A DNA stretch of 8,468 bases, from the NCBI GenBank assembly GCA_021847165.1, contig JAJZUH010000066.1:1-8468 (forward strand), read 5' to 3'. The notes below the pieces were generated by a model that saw nothing but the letters and a program-made list of their open reading frames with translations, searched no databases and was not told where the DNA came from. Positions 1 to 6,805 of the stretch are shown here, in pieces. The position numbers were made by a program, and so were the translations under genes. Position 1 is the stretch's first letter, and the number at the start of each line of letters is the position of its first letter. This DNA is from Pseudomonadota bacterium (GTDB lineage: Bacteria > Pseudomonadota > Gammaproteobacteria > Burkholderiales > Gallionellaceae).

Positions 1-52
1 ATATGCACGTCGGTCGCACCAGGACGCTGCAAAAAAGACTGCAACACAAATT

Positions 53-75
53 AAAAGCCCTTTCAGGGCTTTTTT
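53..75 (+). terminator. Rho-independent terminator of an upstream gene
   Basis: A perfect 9-bp stem (AAAAGCCCT at 53-61 pairing with AGGGCTTTT at 65-73) has a 3-nt loop and runs into six T residues at 70-75, the classic intrinsic terminator shape. It would end a rightward transcript entering from the left edge. Frame 1 is open from base 1 to a TAA at 52-54, directly before the stem, so this may be the last 17 codons of a + strand gene. The fragment is too short to identify and is not listed as a gene. The A-rich left arm could also give weak termination leftward. Confidence 0.85.
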
Positions 76-201
76 GTTATGCGTGACTGCACTCCCTCGT
101 GCATCTCCTTGGGCGAGCCAGTTCTTTGATCCGGACGTGCCTGGATAGATCTCGGCTGCGATAGAATCGGTCGCGTACTTTATCCAGATCGACGGACTTC
201 C
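76..201 (+). promoter_or_regulatory. Leader region of the TAXI gene, promoter not clearly resolved
   Basis: These 126 bases between the terminator and the first gene must hold its promoter, since the terminator cuts it off from upstream transcription. The best -10 candidate is TAGAAT at 162-167, one mismatch from TATAAT. No good -35 hexamer lies 16-18 nt before it: TTGATC at 126-131 is too far away. The Shine-Dalgarno sequence is weak (GACGGA at 191-196, 5 nt before the ATG at 202). No sigma-54 or sigma-28 pattern was seen here. The promoter assignment is tentative. Confidence 0.25.
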
Positions 202-1539
202 ATGCAGCCCATGAATACCTATCTTGCCAGGAAGCTGGCGCAACTCAAGGCAATTACCGGAATCGGCCTGTTCATGTCAGCAAGCGGGATACTGCTCGTC
301 GCGTTGGCGACAGGCATAGCGGTGCTGGTGTTCATCAATTCCGCCCCCCCCACCACCATCACCATCGCCAGCGGACCCAAAGGCAGTTCGTATCAGAACA
401 ACGCCGAGAAGTACAAGGCGATCCTGGCCAAACAGGGCATCACAGTCAACATCATTCCCTCGGAAGGTTCCATGGACAACCTCAGGATGTTGTCCAATCC
501 CGCCATCAAGGTCGATGTGGGATTCGTGATGGGCGGGGAAGTCGGCAGCACCGACATCGAGCACCTGATGTCGCTGGGCAACGTCGCCTACCAGCCGCTG
601 ATGATCTTCTACCGAGGCAAGCCCAAGAAGCTGCTCTCCGATTTCAGAAGGCACCGGCTGGATATCGACCAGGAAGGCAGCGGCACCCATACCTTGGCGC
701 TTGCCCTGCTGAAGGCCAACGGCATCGTGCCGAATGACGGAACCACGCTGCTGAGTACGGGGGACGATCCGGTGAAGGCGTTGCTGGAGAATCGCATCGA
801 TGCCGTTTTCCTGATGAGCGATTCAACCTCGATAGACACGATACGCGCGCTGCTGCACAACCCGGATGTCCATCTGTTCAATTTCACCCAGGCCGAAGGC
901 TATACGCGCCGCATCGAATACCTGAACATGCTGGAAATACCCAGGGGCGCGCTCGACTTCGGCAAGGACATTCCTCCGGCCGACCTCAACCTGGTCGGTC
1001 CCACGGTGGAACTTATTGCCCGCGACAGCCTGCATCCCGCGCTCTCCGATGTGCTGCTGGAAGCGGCGCAGGAAGTGCACGGCAAGCCCGGCCTGTACAA
1101 GAAGCGCGGCGAATTCCCCAATCCGGCGGAACACGAATTCCGCATCAGCAAGGACGCCAGCCGCTATTACGCATCCGGCAAGAGTTTCCTCTACCGCACT
1201 TTTCCATTCTGGATCGCGAGCCTGATCTCGCGCGCACTGGAAGCCATCGTGCCCGTCGTCATCCTGCTGGTTCCCGCATTGAAGATCGCTCCGGCCGTCT
1301 ACCGCTGGCGCATCAGGTCACGCATCTATCGCTGGTACCGGGCATTGCTGGAGCTCGAGCGCAACGCCATCCGATCCTCATTCGATCCCGCCCGGCGGGA
1401 CGAATTCCTGCAGCAGTTGGAGAGCATCGAGGATGCGGCCAACAGGATAGTGGTGCCAGCCGCGTTCGGGGACCTGCTTTATGAACTGCGCCTGCATATC
1501 AACTTCGTGCGCGGGAACCTGCTGTCCAAGAATGCATAG
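202..1539 (+). CDS. TAXI-family TRAP-type solute-binding protein, membrane anchored
   Basis: The 445-aa protein has an N-terminal hydrophobic helix (about residues 20-46), which looks like an uncleaved anchor. A periplasmic ligand-binding region follows (about 52-325), opening with TITIASGPKGSSYQ and continuing with IIPSEGSMDNLRML and a VDVGFVMGGE stretch, as in TAXI/NMT1-like receptors. A second membrane helix lies at about 337-366, and a basic, then helical tail of about 80 residues (367-445) is probably cytoplasmic. Classical TAXI receptors are cleaved, soluble periplasmic proteins of about 320 residues that feed a fused DctQM permease. Here no permease gene is adjacent, and both ends are membrane anchored, so a sensory or scaffold role is as plausible as uptake. 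The ligand is unknown. The start at 202 is preferred over the in-frame ATG at 211 because only it has a purine-rich site (GACGGA) at suitable spacing. The gene converges with the MCP gene. The family call is good; the function is uncertain. Confidence 0.85.
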   Translation: MQPMNTYLARKLAQLKAITGIGLFMSASGILLVALATGIAVLVFINSAPPTTITIASGPKGSSYQNNAEKYKAILAKQGITVNIIPSEGSMDNLRMLSNPAIKVDVGFVMGGEVGSTDIEHLMSLGNVAYQPLMIFYRGKPKKLLSDFRRHRLDIDQEGSGTHTLALALLKANGIVPNDGTTLLSTGDDPVKALLENRIDAVFLMSDSTSIDTIRALLHNPDVHLFNFTQAEGYTRRIEYLNMLEIPRGALDFGKDIPPADLNLVGPTVELIARDSLHPALSDVLLEAAQEVHGKPGLYKKRGEFPNPAEHEFRISKDASRYYASGKSFLYRTFPFWIASLISRALEAIVPVVILLVPALKIAPAVYRWRIRSRIYRWYRALLELERNAIRSSFDPARRDEFLQQLESIEDAANRIVVPAAFGDLLYELRLHINFVRGNLLSKNA

Positions 1540-1600
1540 CCATGGGGGATGTGCTGCAAGTGCCCTGAATGGGACGCCTGCAGTGTGCATATCTCGCACA

Positions 1601-1634
1601 GGCGCCAGGCCGTTGCTCCGCACGGCCTGGCGCC
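1601..1634. terminator. Long GC-rich hairpin between convergent genes, possible bidirectional terminator
   Basis: A perfect 13-bp inverted repeat (GGCGCCAGGCCGT at 1601-1613, ACGGCCTGGCGCC at 1622-1634) encloses an 8-nt loop. It sits in the 108-bp gap between the stop codons of the TAXI gene and the MCP gene. Its position and symmetry suggest it ends or protects both transcripts. Neither side has a T-tract, so it is not a canonical intrinsic terminator. It could be an RNA 3'-end stabiliser, a Rho-assisted terminator, or one copy of a dispersed repeat. Confidence 0.55.
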
Positions 1635-1647
1635 ACGGGCGGCCCGG

Positions 1648-3729
1648 TCAGTTTTTCCGGTTGAGCAATTCGATCATGGCCTGCAGTTCGGTAGCAGATT
1701 TGATCAGTGCCTGCGAAGCCTGCTTCGCCGCATCCGCGATATCGGCATTGCTGTCCACCAGTTCGGAGATATGCTCAAGGTTATTCGAAACGTCCTGGCT
1801 GGCGTGCGACTGATCCTCCGAGACGTGGGCGATACGCTGCGCATTCTCCGTTACCTGCCGGCCGGATTGCATGATCTTTTTCAGGGTCTCCCCGTTCTCA
1901 TGAACGATCACCGCCTCTTCTTCGACTTCCCGTATCGCCTGATGCATGGAGGCAACGACGCTCTGGCTCACGGCATGGATGTTCTCCACCATATTGGCGA
2001 TATCCGTCGTACTTGAGCCAGTCCGTTCAGCCAGCTTCCGCACCTCGTCGGCCACCACAGCGAACCCCCTGCCCTGTTCGCCGGCACGTGCCGCCTCGAT
2101 CGCCGCATTCAGGGCAAGCAGGTTGGTCTGGTCTGCGATCTCCTTGATGACTTTGCTGATATCGCCGATCTTCTGGATGGCCACCTTAAGCTCGTCGATC
2201 GTATTGCTGGAGGTCCGTACCGCCTGCACCACCTTGGTGGTCGAGGCGATGGTCTGCTCCATTCGCTTGTTGCTCTCCTCGATCATCTCCTGGGAACTCT
2301 GCGCCGCCCCTGCCGAGTTATTCGCATCCTGGGCAACCTGGGATACGGATTTGCTGAAATTCTCCATGGTGGTCGTGATCAGCTGGATGCTGTTTCTCTG
2401 GTTGCTCGAGTGTTCGGCGACCTGCACCACTTTCCCGTCCAGTTCGGCGCTGCGCTCCATGATGATGGACGAGGCCAGCGCCATCTCGTCCAGCATCACC
2501 TGGATCTGGGATTGCATGATCTGCAACTTGCAATACAGGAGCCCGGTTTCATCCCGCCCCGAAATATCGATGTCGCCAGTCAGATTCCCTTCGATGACAT
2601 CCTCGAATTGTTTTTCCATTCCGACCAGCGGTTTTTCCACAAATCGTCTGAAGCTGCCCCTCAGGATCACGAAGACCAGCAACTGCAGGCCGATCTGCGA
2701 TGCGATCAGGATGAACAGAAGATTGTGCAGGTGGCTGAAATCGTCGGTCAGGTCCAGCGTGATGTCGGATGCGCCATTCGAGCTGCCCACGGCGACATTG
2801 TGGCAACTCAGGCAATCCGTGCCGTGAAATTCATGCGACTCGATGTAGGGGGTGATCGCCCTGAACAAAAACCTTCCGTCCGCCCGAAACTGGTTGAAGT
2901 AGGGAACGGACTTGCCCTGCTTGACCGAGGTTTCAATCACTTCCTTCACCAGCGGGTCGTCGAGATGCTCCTCGGGCAACCCCGGACCGAACTGATCCAC
3001 CACCTGCTGGGTGCGCATCAGACGCAACGACTTCAGCTGCTGGCCTTCGATGATCTTCTTGATCATCAGCCTGCGGTTATCCTGGTCGGAGATCATTCCC
3101 GTAACCATGAGCATGTTGGCGCTGTCGATCACCTGCATGGCCGTTGCCTCGGCACGCTGCTGTGCCGTGTTGAGCATGGTCGTCTTCATCTGCTCATACA
3201 GGCTGTAGGTCGCACCGGCAAGCATGAAGAACAAAACCGGTTGAATGAGCAGCTGCAGCTTGAGGTTCAGGGAAAGGTTCCTGAACCTGAAACGGTCGAA
3301 CCTGGAGCCGATCGCAGCGCCCGACGCATTGAGTTGCTTGTATAGCGCATCTGCCGCGGCGACTTCATTCCTGGAAGGGACGCTTCTGACCGAGAGATAG
3401 CCGATGACCTTGCCGTCGTTCTTGATGGGGGATACCAGCGCCTTGACCCAGTAATAGTCGCCATTCTTGCAGCGGTTCTTTACGATGCCCCGCCAGGGCA
3501 GGTCCTGCTTGATGGTGTCCCATAACCATTTGAATGCCTGGGGCGGCATGTCGGGATGGCGCACGATGTTGTGGTTCTTCCCGATCAGCTCCTCCCTGGT
3601 AAAACCGCTGACCTCGAGAAAATCGTCGTTCACATAGGTGATGAGCCCTTTCAGGTCGGTCTTGGAAACGATGCGTATATTGTGTGCGAACTGCTTCTCG
3701 ATTTGCGTGACAGGCAAATTCTTCTTCAT
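1648..3729 (-). CDS. Methyl-accepting chemotaxis protein with Aer-like PAS and periplasmic haem-c site
   Basis: This 693-aa transmembrane chemoreceptor passes redox signals to the CheA/CheW array. An N-terminal cytoplasmic PAS domain (about residues 20-115) is Aer-like: it has [13 protein letters not shown] and [17 protein letters not shown], with R57, H58 and D60 at the positions implicated in FAD binding in E. coli Aer. TM1 (about 157-178) leads to a periplasmic region (about 179-333) containing CLSCH (residues 306-310), a c-type haem attachment motif, as in Tll0287/DUF3365-like and Geobacter haem-MCP sensors. TM2 lies at about 334-356, followed by a HAMP-like linker (357-410) and the MCP signalling helices (about 410-690). 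The conserved hairpin tip is intact at 530-570 ([22 protein letters not shown]). No CheR-tethering pentapeptide is present at the C-terminus, which ends in LLNRKN. The start at 3729 is supported by AGGAGG 7 nt upstream. A sigma-28 promoter match lies upstream. The family is near certain; cofactor binding is inferred from motifs. Confidence 0.95.
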   Translation of the reverse strand: MKKNLPVTQIEKQFAHNIRIVSKTDLKGLITYVNDDFLEVSGFTREELIGKNHNIVRHPDMPPQAFKWLWDTIKQDLPWRGIVKNRCKNGDYYWVKALVSPIKNDGKVIGYLSVRSVPSRNEVAAADALYKQLNASGAAIGSRFDRFRFRNLSLNLKLQLLIQPVLFFMLAGATYSLYEQMKTTMLNTAQQRAEATAMQVIDSANMLMVTGMISDQDNRRLMIKKIIEGQQLKSLRLMRTQQVVDQFGPGLPEEHLDDPLVKEVIETSVKQGKSVPYFNQFRADGRFLFRAITPYIESHEFHGTDCLSCHNVAVGSSNGASDITLDLTDDFSHLHNLLFILIASQIGLQLLVFVILRGSFRRFVEKPLVGMEKQFEDVIEGNLTGDIDISGRDETGLLYCKLQIMQSQIQVMLDEMALASSIIMERSAELDGKVVQVAEHSSNQRNSIQLITTTMENFSKSVSQVAQDANNSAGAAQSSQEMIEESNKRMEQTIASTTKVVQAVRTSSNTIDELKVAIQKIGDISKVIKEIADQTNLLALNAAIEAARAGEQGRGFAVVADEVRKLAERTGSSTTDIANMVENIHAVSQSVVASMHQAIREVEEEAVIVHENGETLKKIMQSGRQVTENAQRIAHVSEDQSHASQDVSNNLEHISELVDSNADIADAAKQASQALIKSATELQAMIELLNRKN
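2800..2814 (-). other. CxxCH c-type haem-binding motif in the MCP sensor domain
   Basis: The codons read Cys-Leu-Ser-Cys-His on the - strand (MCP residues 306-310), between the two membrane helices and therefore in the periplasm, where haem c is attached. The preceding [10 protein letters not shown] and following [10 protein letters not shown] segments resemble the haem-linked sensor domains of other MCPs and sensor kinases. The second axial ligand cannot be assigned from sequence. Confidence 0.8.
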
Positions 3730-3736
3730 GTTTCCC

Positions 3737-3742
3737 CCTCCT
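3737..3742 (-). promoter_or_regulatory. Strong ribosome binding site of the MCP gene
   Basis: AGGAGG on the - strand lies 7 nt before the ATG at 3729, fixing the start. The leader just upstream is A-rich and probably unstructured, which favours efficient translation. Confidence 0.85.
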
Positions 3743-3807
3743 GCTTTTTTGTTTTTGGCCTGTTTTTATGGTTTCAGGTCTATCCGAGAACCGCATGTCT
3801 CTTGTAA

Positions 3808-3834
3808 GTTTCGGCCACTCCGGAGATTTCTTTA
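3808..3834 (-). promoter_or_regulatory. Sigma-28 (FliA) type promoter of the MCP gene
   Basis: On the - strand, TAAA (3831-3834) is followed after exactly 15 nt by GCCGAAAC (3808-3815). The enteric FliA consensus is TAAA-N15-GCCGATAA, so the -35 core and spacing match exactly and the -10 matches at 6 of 8 positions. Transcription would start near 3801, leaving a leader of about 70 nt before the MCP start codon. Chemoreceptor genes are typical FliA targets, which strengthens the call. The match was found by eye; no motif score was computed. Confidence 0.72.
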
Positions 3835-3846
3835 GTTTTTGAGCTA

Positions 3847-3861
3847 ATCGTCGCAGACGAT
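3847..3861 (-). terminator. Weak hairpin after the diguanylate cyclase gene
   Basis: A 6-bp stem (ATCGTC / GACGAT) with a 3-nt loop begins 8 nt after the cyclase stop codon. No T-tract follows on the - strand, so termination here would be weak and some read-through into the MCP gene is likely. It lies just upstream of the sigma-28 promoter match. Confidence 0.25.
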
Positions 3862-3868
3862 CTTCGTT

Positions 3869-5266
3869 TCAGGTAACTTCTTCGGCACTCACCCTGTTGC
3901 GTCCGGCCTGCTTGGCAACATACAGGGCCGCGTCGGCGCGGCGCAGCAGCTCGTCGATCTGGCTATCCGTGGCGACCAGGCTGGTAATCCCGATCGAGAC
4001 CGTGAATTGCACCGGGCAATCGCCTTGTTCCCGCTGCACCGTTGCGCCTGCGATGGCCAGCCTCAGCCGTTCGGCCACCTCCAGCGCATGGTCGGCCATG
4101 GTCTCCGGCAGCAGAATGGCGAATTCCTCTCCGCCGATGCGTCCCGCAATGTCGATCTCGCGCAGGGTGCGCGTACAAATCTCGCTCAGTTTTTGCAGAA
4201 CCGTGTCCCCGACATGGTGCCCATAGGTATCGTTCAGGAGCTTGAACTGGTCCACATCCAGCATCAGCAGCGAAAGCTGCTTGCCATAGCGCCTGGAGCG
4301 GGTCAGTTCCTGTTCCGCCAGTTCGAAGAAATGGCGCCGGTTATGCAGTCCGGTCAGCACGTCGGTGTGCGCCTGGTATTCCAGTTCCCGTTCCAGCCTC
4401 TTGCGCTCGGTGATGTCGCGATCGATTCCCCGGTAACCCTTGAAAGTACCGTGGGCATCGAAGACCGGGGTACCGCTGGTTTCCAGCACGACCGGTTGCC
4501 CGTTCTTGTGCAGATTGGTGTTCTCCAGGCACCTCAAGGGTTCCCTTGCCGCAATGTGCCTGCCGAAGATGTCTCCCACCCGCGCCGCTTCGCCCGCCGC
4601 CATCAGGTCGAATGGCGTTTTGCCGATCAGTTCGGCCGGTTCGTAGCCCAGCAGGTCTTTCACCCGGGGACTGCAATAGGTGTACCTGCCCTGCTCGTCC
4701 ACCTCCCACACCCAGTCCGATATCGTCTCGACCAGTTCGCGGAACCGCTTTTCGTTCGCGGCCAGCGCCTCCGCGGCCTTGCGACGTTCGGTGATGTCAT
4801 CCAGGATGTGCACGGAATAGAGATAGCCGCCCTGCTGGTCGTTCACGGTATAGGCGCGGGAGCGAAAGGTATGGGCGCCGAACTCCACATCCTCTTCCTG
4901 GCCCGCTACCGCCGTCTTTTCCAGGCGCTGCAAGCAGTTGCGCAGCGGCGCATGGGTCAGCGGGAAGACTTCGTAGTAGTGCCTGCCGATGATCTGCGCA
5001 TAGGGAATACCGGCATATCGCTGATACGCCAGGTTGCAGCGCAGGATGCGAAAATCCTTGTCATGCAGAAAGATCGGGTCTTCCACCACGTCCAGGGCCG
5101 CCATCCATTCCTGCTTCACGCGTTCGATCTGTTTGCGCGTATCCTCGAACTCTTCCATGGCGGCCAGATTCTCGGCATGCAGGCGGGCACAACGTTCCTC
5201 GGCCTCGGCCAGCGCGCGCTGCGCGACTTCCAGTTCGTGCCGCAGTTTTCCAAGCGAATCGCCCAC
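3869..5266 (-). CDS. Diguanylate cyclase with coiled coil and two PAS domains
   Basis: The 465-aa soluble protein would make cyclic di-GMP from two GTP. An N-terminal coiled coil (about residues 5-55, heptad-like, rich in Ala, Glu and Arg) precedes PAS1 (about 56-160, with VVEDPIFLHDKDFRILRCN), PAS2 with PAC (about 172-290, WVWEVDEQGRYTYCSPRVKDLLGYEPAELIG) and a complete GGDEF domain (about 297-460). The active site is GGEEF (378-382), and an RxxD inhibitory site lies five residues before it (R369-D372), so an active, product-inhibited enzyme is predicted. No EAL or HD-GYP domain and no membrane helix are present. The start is GTG at 5266: an in-frame TAG lies 9 nt upstream, so no earlier start is possible, and AAGGGG sits 9 nt before it. 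An internal start at Met37 would cut the coiled coil. The stop is 139 bp before the MCP start. The signal sensed by the PAS domains is unknown. Confidence 0.93.
   Translation of the reverse strand: MGDSLGKLRHELEVAQRALAEAEERCARLHAENLAAMEEFEDTRKQIERVKQEWMAALDVVEDPIFLHDKDFRILRCNLAYQRYAGIPYAQIIGRHYYEVFPLTHAPLRNCLQRLEKTAVAGQEEDVEFGAHTFRSRAYTVNDQQGGYLYSVHILDDITERRKAAEALAANEKRFRELVETISDWVWEVDEQGRYTYCSPRVKDLLGYEPAELIGKTPFDLMAAGEAARVGDIFGRHIAAREPLRCLENTNLHKNGQPVVLETSGTPVFDAHGTFKGYRGIDRDITERKRLERELEYQAHTDVLTGLHNRRHFFELAEQELTRSRRYGKQLSLLMLDVDQFKLLNDTYGHHVGDTVLQKLSEICTRTLREIDIAGRIGGEEFAILLPETMADHALEVAERLRLAIAGATVQREQGDCPVQFTVSIGITSLVATDSQIDELLRRADAALYVAKQAGRNRVSAEEVT
4121..4162 (-). other. GGEEF active site and RxxD inhibitory site of the cyclase
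   Basis: GGEEF is encoded at 4121-4135 and RxxD (Arg-Glu-Ile-Asp) at 4151-4162, with five residues between them as in PleD. Both the catalytic and the allosteric c-di-GMP sites therefore appear intact. Confidence 0.88.
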
Positions 5267-5298
5267 TGCCTTCTACCCCTTGGTCTTGTCCGGAAACG

Positions 5299-5326
5299 AT
5301 TCTAATTCACCGCGCGGCGCGCGCAA
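5299..5326 (-). promoter_or_regulatory. Possible sigma-70 promoter of the diguanylate cyclase gene
   Basis: On the - strand, TTGCGC (5321-5326) and TAGAAT (5299-5304) are 16 nt apart. The -10 has one mismatch from TATAAT; the -35 keeps only the TTG. The start of transcription would be near 5292, about 26 nt before the GTG. The spacer is a GC-rich partial palindrome (CGCGC-GGC-GCGCG around 5311-5323), which could instead act as a short hairpin after the catalase gene. This is a weak by-eye call. Confidence 0.33.
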
Positions 5327-6337
5327 TTAAATTCCGCCGAGCCGCCTGGCGAACGATAGCGCATAAGCCGGGGAACGGAACAGCAATATAGGGTCGTTGG
5401 TGGGCGCAATGCCGTCGCCCATCACCAGCGGGTCGAAGTTGACCGGCTCGCACGCGGCGCCTTTCTGCGGCATCGCCGAAGTGACGGTCAGCGTGCCCGC
5501 CCTGATCTGCTTGCGCGTCTCGGGCCACGCCAGCGTCGGATCGTTTTCCGGATCGCCCGGCTCCCCGATGCTGACGATCATGTCCCAGCGCACCGGCCCC
5601 GTCCGGGCCCGCTCGATCAGCCGCTGTTCGAGGAAATCCGCCGGCAACGAACCCAGCTCGGCATCCGTGAGCCGCTTCTCGCCATCCTGCGGCACGAAAC
5701 GCCAGCGCACCGGGGTGGTCTTGTTCCTGCCATCGATGAACCTGAAGGTGTGGATGCCGTAATAGGCGCTGTTCGCATAGCTGACCGGGGGATTGTGCTT
5801 CGCCATGAACTCGGCTTGCGCCAGGCTGTCAGGATGGTTGGCCTTGAACGCCTTGAGCTTTTCCGGATCGGGCTTGCCGGTCGCCGGGTCGGGTTTGGAG
5901 GCGAGCATCAGGTCGAGGAAGGTGCGCGGCCGCATGGCACCGAAGACCGGTATGTTGAGCATCGTCATGTGCTGCAGACTGCCGTCGGGCAGCGCGAATT
6001 CGAGTGCCATCCCGCGCGGGCTTCTGGCGGTGTCAGGCGCCTTGGGATTGCCGCCCGCAAGCGAGAAACGCGCGATGACCGGGATGCGCTGTCCGGAAAA
6101 CAGCGGCGAGCGCGAATACGCCGCAGCTTCAGGGGTGCCGACGAATTCACCTTCCGCACAAGTGCCCTTGGTATGGTTGCGGCGTTCGCCGGGCGTCACC
6201 CCGAACGTGCCCTCGATGGCGCCGACCACCTGTTCCGGTGTCACCGGATCTTCCGCCGCCGCCAGCGGGCAAGCCAGTACGATCAGGCAGGCCAGCAGCA
6301 TCCGGCTGCCGTGCATGAATTGATGTATGTCGTGCAT
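5327..6337 (-). CDS. Exported catalase-family haem peroxidase (SrpA-like)
   Basis: The 336-aa protein is the short, single-domain catalase-related peroxidase type; typical catalases have about 480 or more residues. Residues 1-28 form a signal peptide, with a hydrophobic core at about 13-27 and a likely cut after Ala-Ala-Ala, so it acts in the periplasm. The distal haem site is visible as RRNHTKGTC (His55) and LNIPVF (Asn128). The proximal ligand is Tyr325, within RSPAYALSFARR near the C-terminus, with Arg321 four residues before it as in catalases. Family members generally show peroxidase activity with organic donors and weak catalase activity. The start at 6337 is supported by AGGAGG 8 nt upstream (6346-6351). 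The gene begins 20 nt after the EamA gene's stop and is probably co-transcribed with it and the quinone oxidoreductase. The family is confident; the physiological substrate is unknown. Confidence 0.92.
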   Translation of the reverse strand: MHDIHQFMHGSRMLLACLIVLACPLAAAEDPVTPEQVVGAIEGTFGVTPGERRNHTKGTCAEGEFVGTPEAAAYSRSPLFSGQRIPVIARFSLAGGNPKAPDTARSPRGMALEFALPDGSLQHMTMLNIPVFGAMRPRTFLDLMLASKPDPATGKPDPEKLKAFKANHPDSLAQAEFMAKHNPPVSYANSAYYGIHTFRFIDGRNKTTPVRWRFVPQDGEKRLTDAELGSLPADFLEQRLIERARTGPVRWDMIVSIGEPGDPENDPTLAWPETRKQIRAGTLTVTSAMPQKGAACEPVNFDPLVMGDGIAPTNDPILLFRSPAYALSFARRLGGI

Positions 6338-6356
6338 GATGGATTCCTCCTGCCGG

Positions 6357-6785
6357 CTATAGCGCCAGGATCAGCACGCCGCCGGCAACCAGGGCGATGC
6401 CGGTCCATTCGCGCAGCGATGGCCGCTCGCCGAGAAAGGCGACGGCGAAGATGGCCACCAGCACCAGACTCAACTTGTCGACGGGCGCAACCTTCGACGC
6501 ATCGCCGATCTGCAGGGCGCGGAAGTAGCAGACCCACGAAGCCCCCGTGGCCAGCGCAGAGAGCGCAAGAAACAGCCAAGTCCGGGAAGACAGGGCGAAC
6601 GGATTGCTCCATTTTCCGGTGAACCAGACAAAGGCCGCGAGCACGACGATGATGATCGCGGTCCGGACCAGCGTGGCCAGATCGGAATCGACGCCCCTGA
6701 TGCCGATCTTGGCAAAAATGGCAGTGAGCGCAGCGAAGGCCGCCGACATCAGCGCCCAGTAGAACCAGCTGGTGGAAGTGGCCAT
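6357..6785 (-). CDS. Single-domain EamA/DMT-type membrane protein
   Basis: The 142-aa, very hydrophobic protein has about five membrane helices (roughly residues 7-27, 37-56, 69-88, 98-119, 124-142). The C-terminal pattern ASKVAPVDKLSLVLVAIFA, then LGERPSLREW and GIALVAGGVLIL, is typical of EamA domains. Most drug/metabolite transporters carry two such domains in about 300 residues. Single-domain members of about 140 residues are thought to work as dimers, so this is a natural short form rather than a truncation. The substrate is unknown. The start at 6785 gives the usual N-terminus for the family, but it has no recognisable Shine-Dalgarno sequence. It lies 20 nt after the quinone oxidoreductase stop, so translation may depend on coupling to that gene. 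The catalase-like gene follows after 19 nt. Confidence 0.88.
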   Translation of the reverse strand: MATSTSWFYWALMSAAFAALTAIFAKIGIRGVDSDLATLVRTAIIIVVLAAFVWFTGKWSNPFALSSRTWLFLALSALATGASWVCYFRALQIGDASKVAPVDKLSLVLVAIFAVAFLGERPSLREWTGIALVAGGVLILAL

Positions 6786-6805
6786 CGGCGAGCCGTGCGG
6801 TCAGT

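Noticed and set aside
1..21. Possible tRNA 3' end (ends in ACCA at 18-21)
   Set aside because: The bases that would form the T-loop do not fit the TTCRANY pattern, so the ACCA is most likely chance.
88..103. Short inverted repeat TGCAC-N6-GTGCA in the leader of the TAXI gene
   Set aside because: A 5-bp stem in a region of this base composition is expected by chance, and nothing else supports an operator.
2410..3345. Open frame (311 codons) on the + strand opposite the MCP
   Set aside because: It is antisense to the conserved MCP, His/Gln-rich and low in family character, with no supported start.
3365..3796. Small open frame beginning at an ATG in the MCP leader and overlapping the MCP start out of frame
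   Set aside because: It has no ribosome binding site, lies almost at the predicted transcription start, and its Arg/His/Gln-rich product looks like a frame shadow rather than a leader peptide or uORF.
3730..3807. Possible c-di-GMP riboswitch in the MCP leader
   Set aside because: The leader is short and A-rich with only a 4-bp potential stem (CCTG/CAGG); none of the conserved riboswitch core is visible.
4007..5305. Long open frame (432 codons) on the + strand opposite the diguanylate cyclase
   Set aside because: It is a mirror of the cyclase gene caused by GC-rich codon use; the translation has no recognisable domain and the opposite strand encodes a clear full-length family member.
5750..6622. 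Open frame (290 codons) on the + strand across the catalase and EamA genes
   Set aside because: It spans two well-supported genes on the opposite strand and has an Arg-rich, shadow-like composition.
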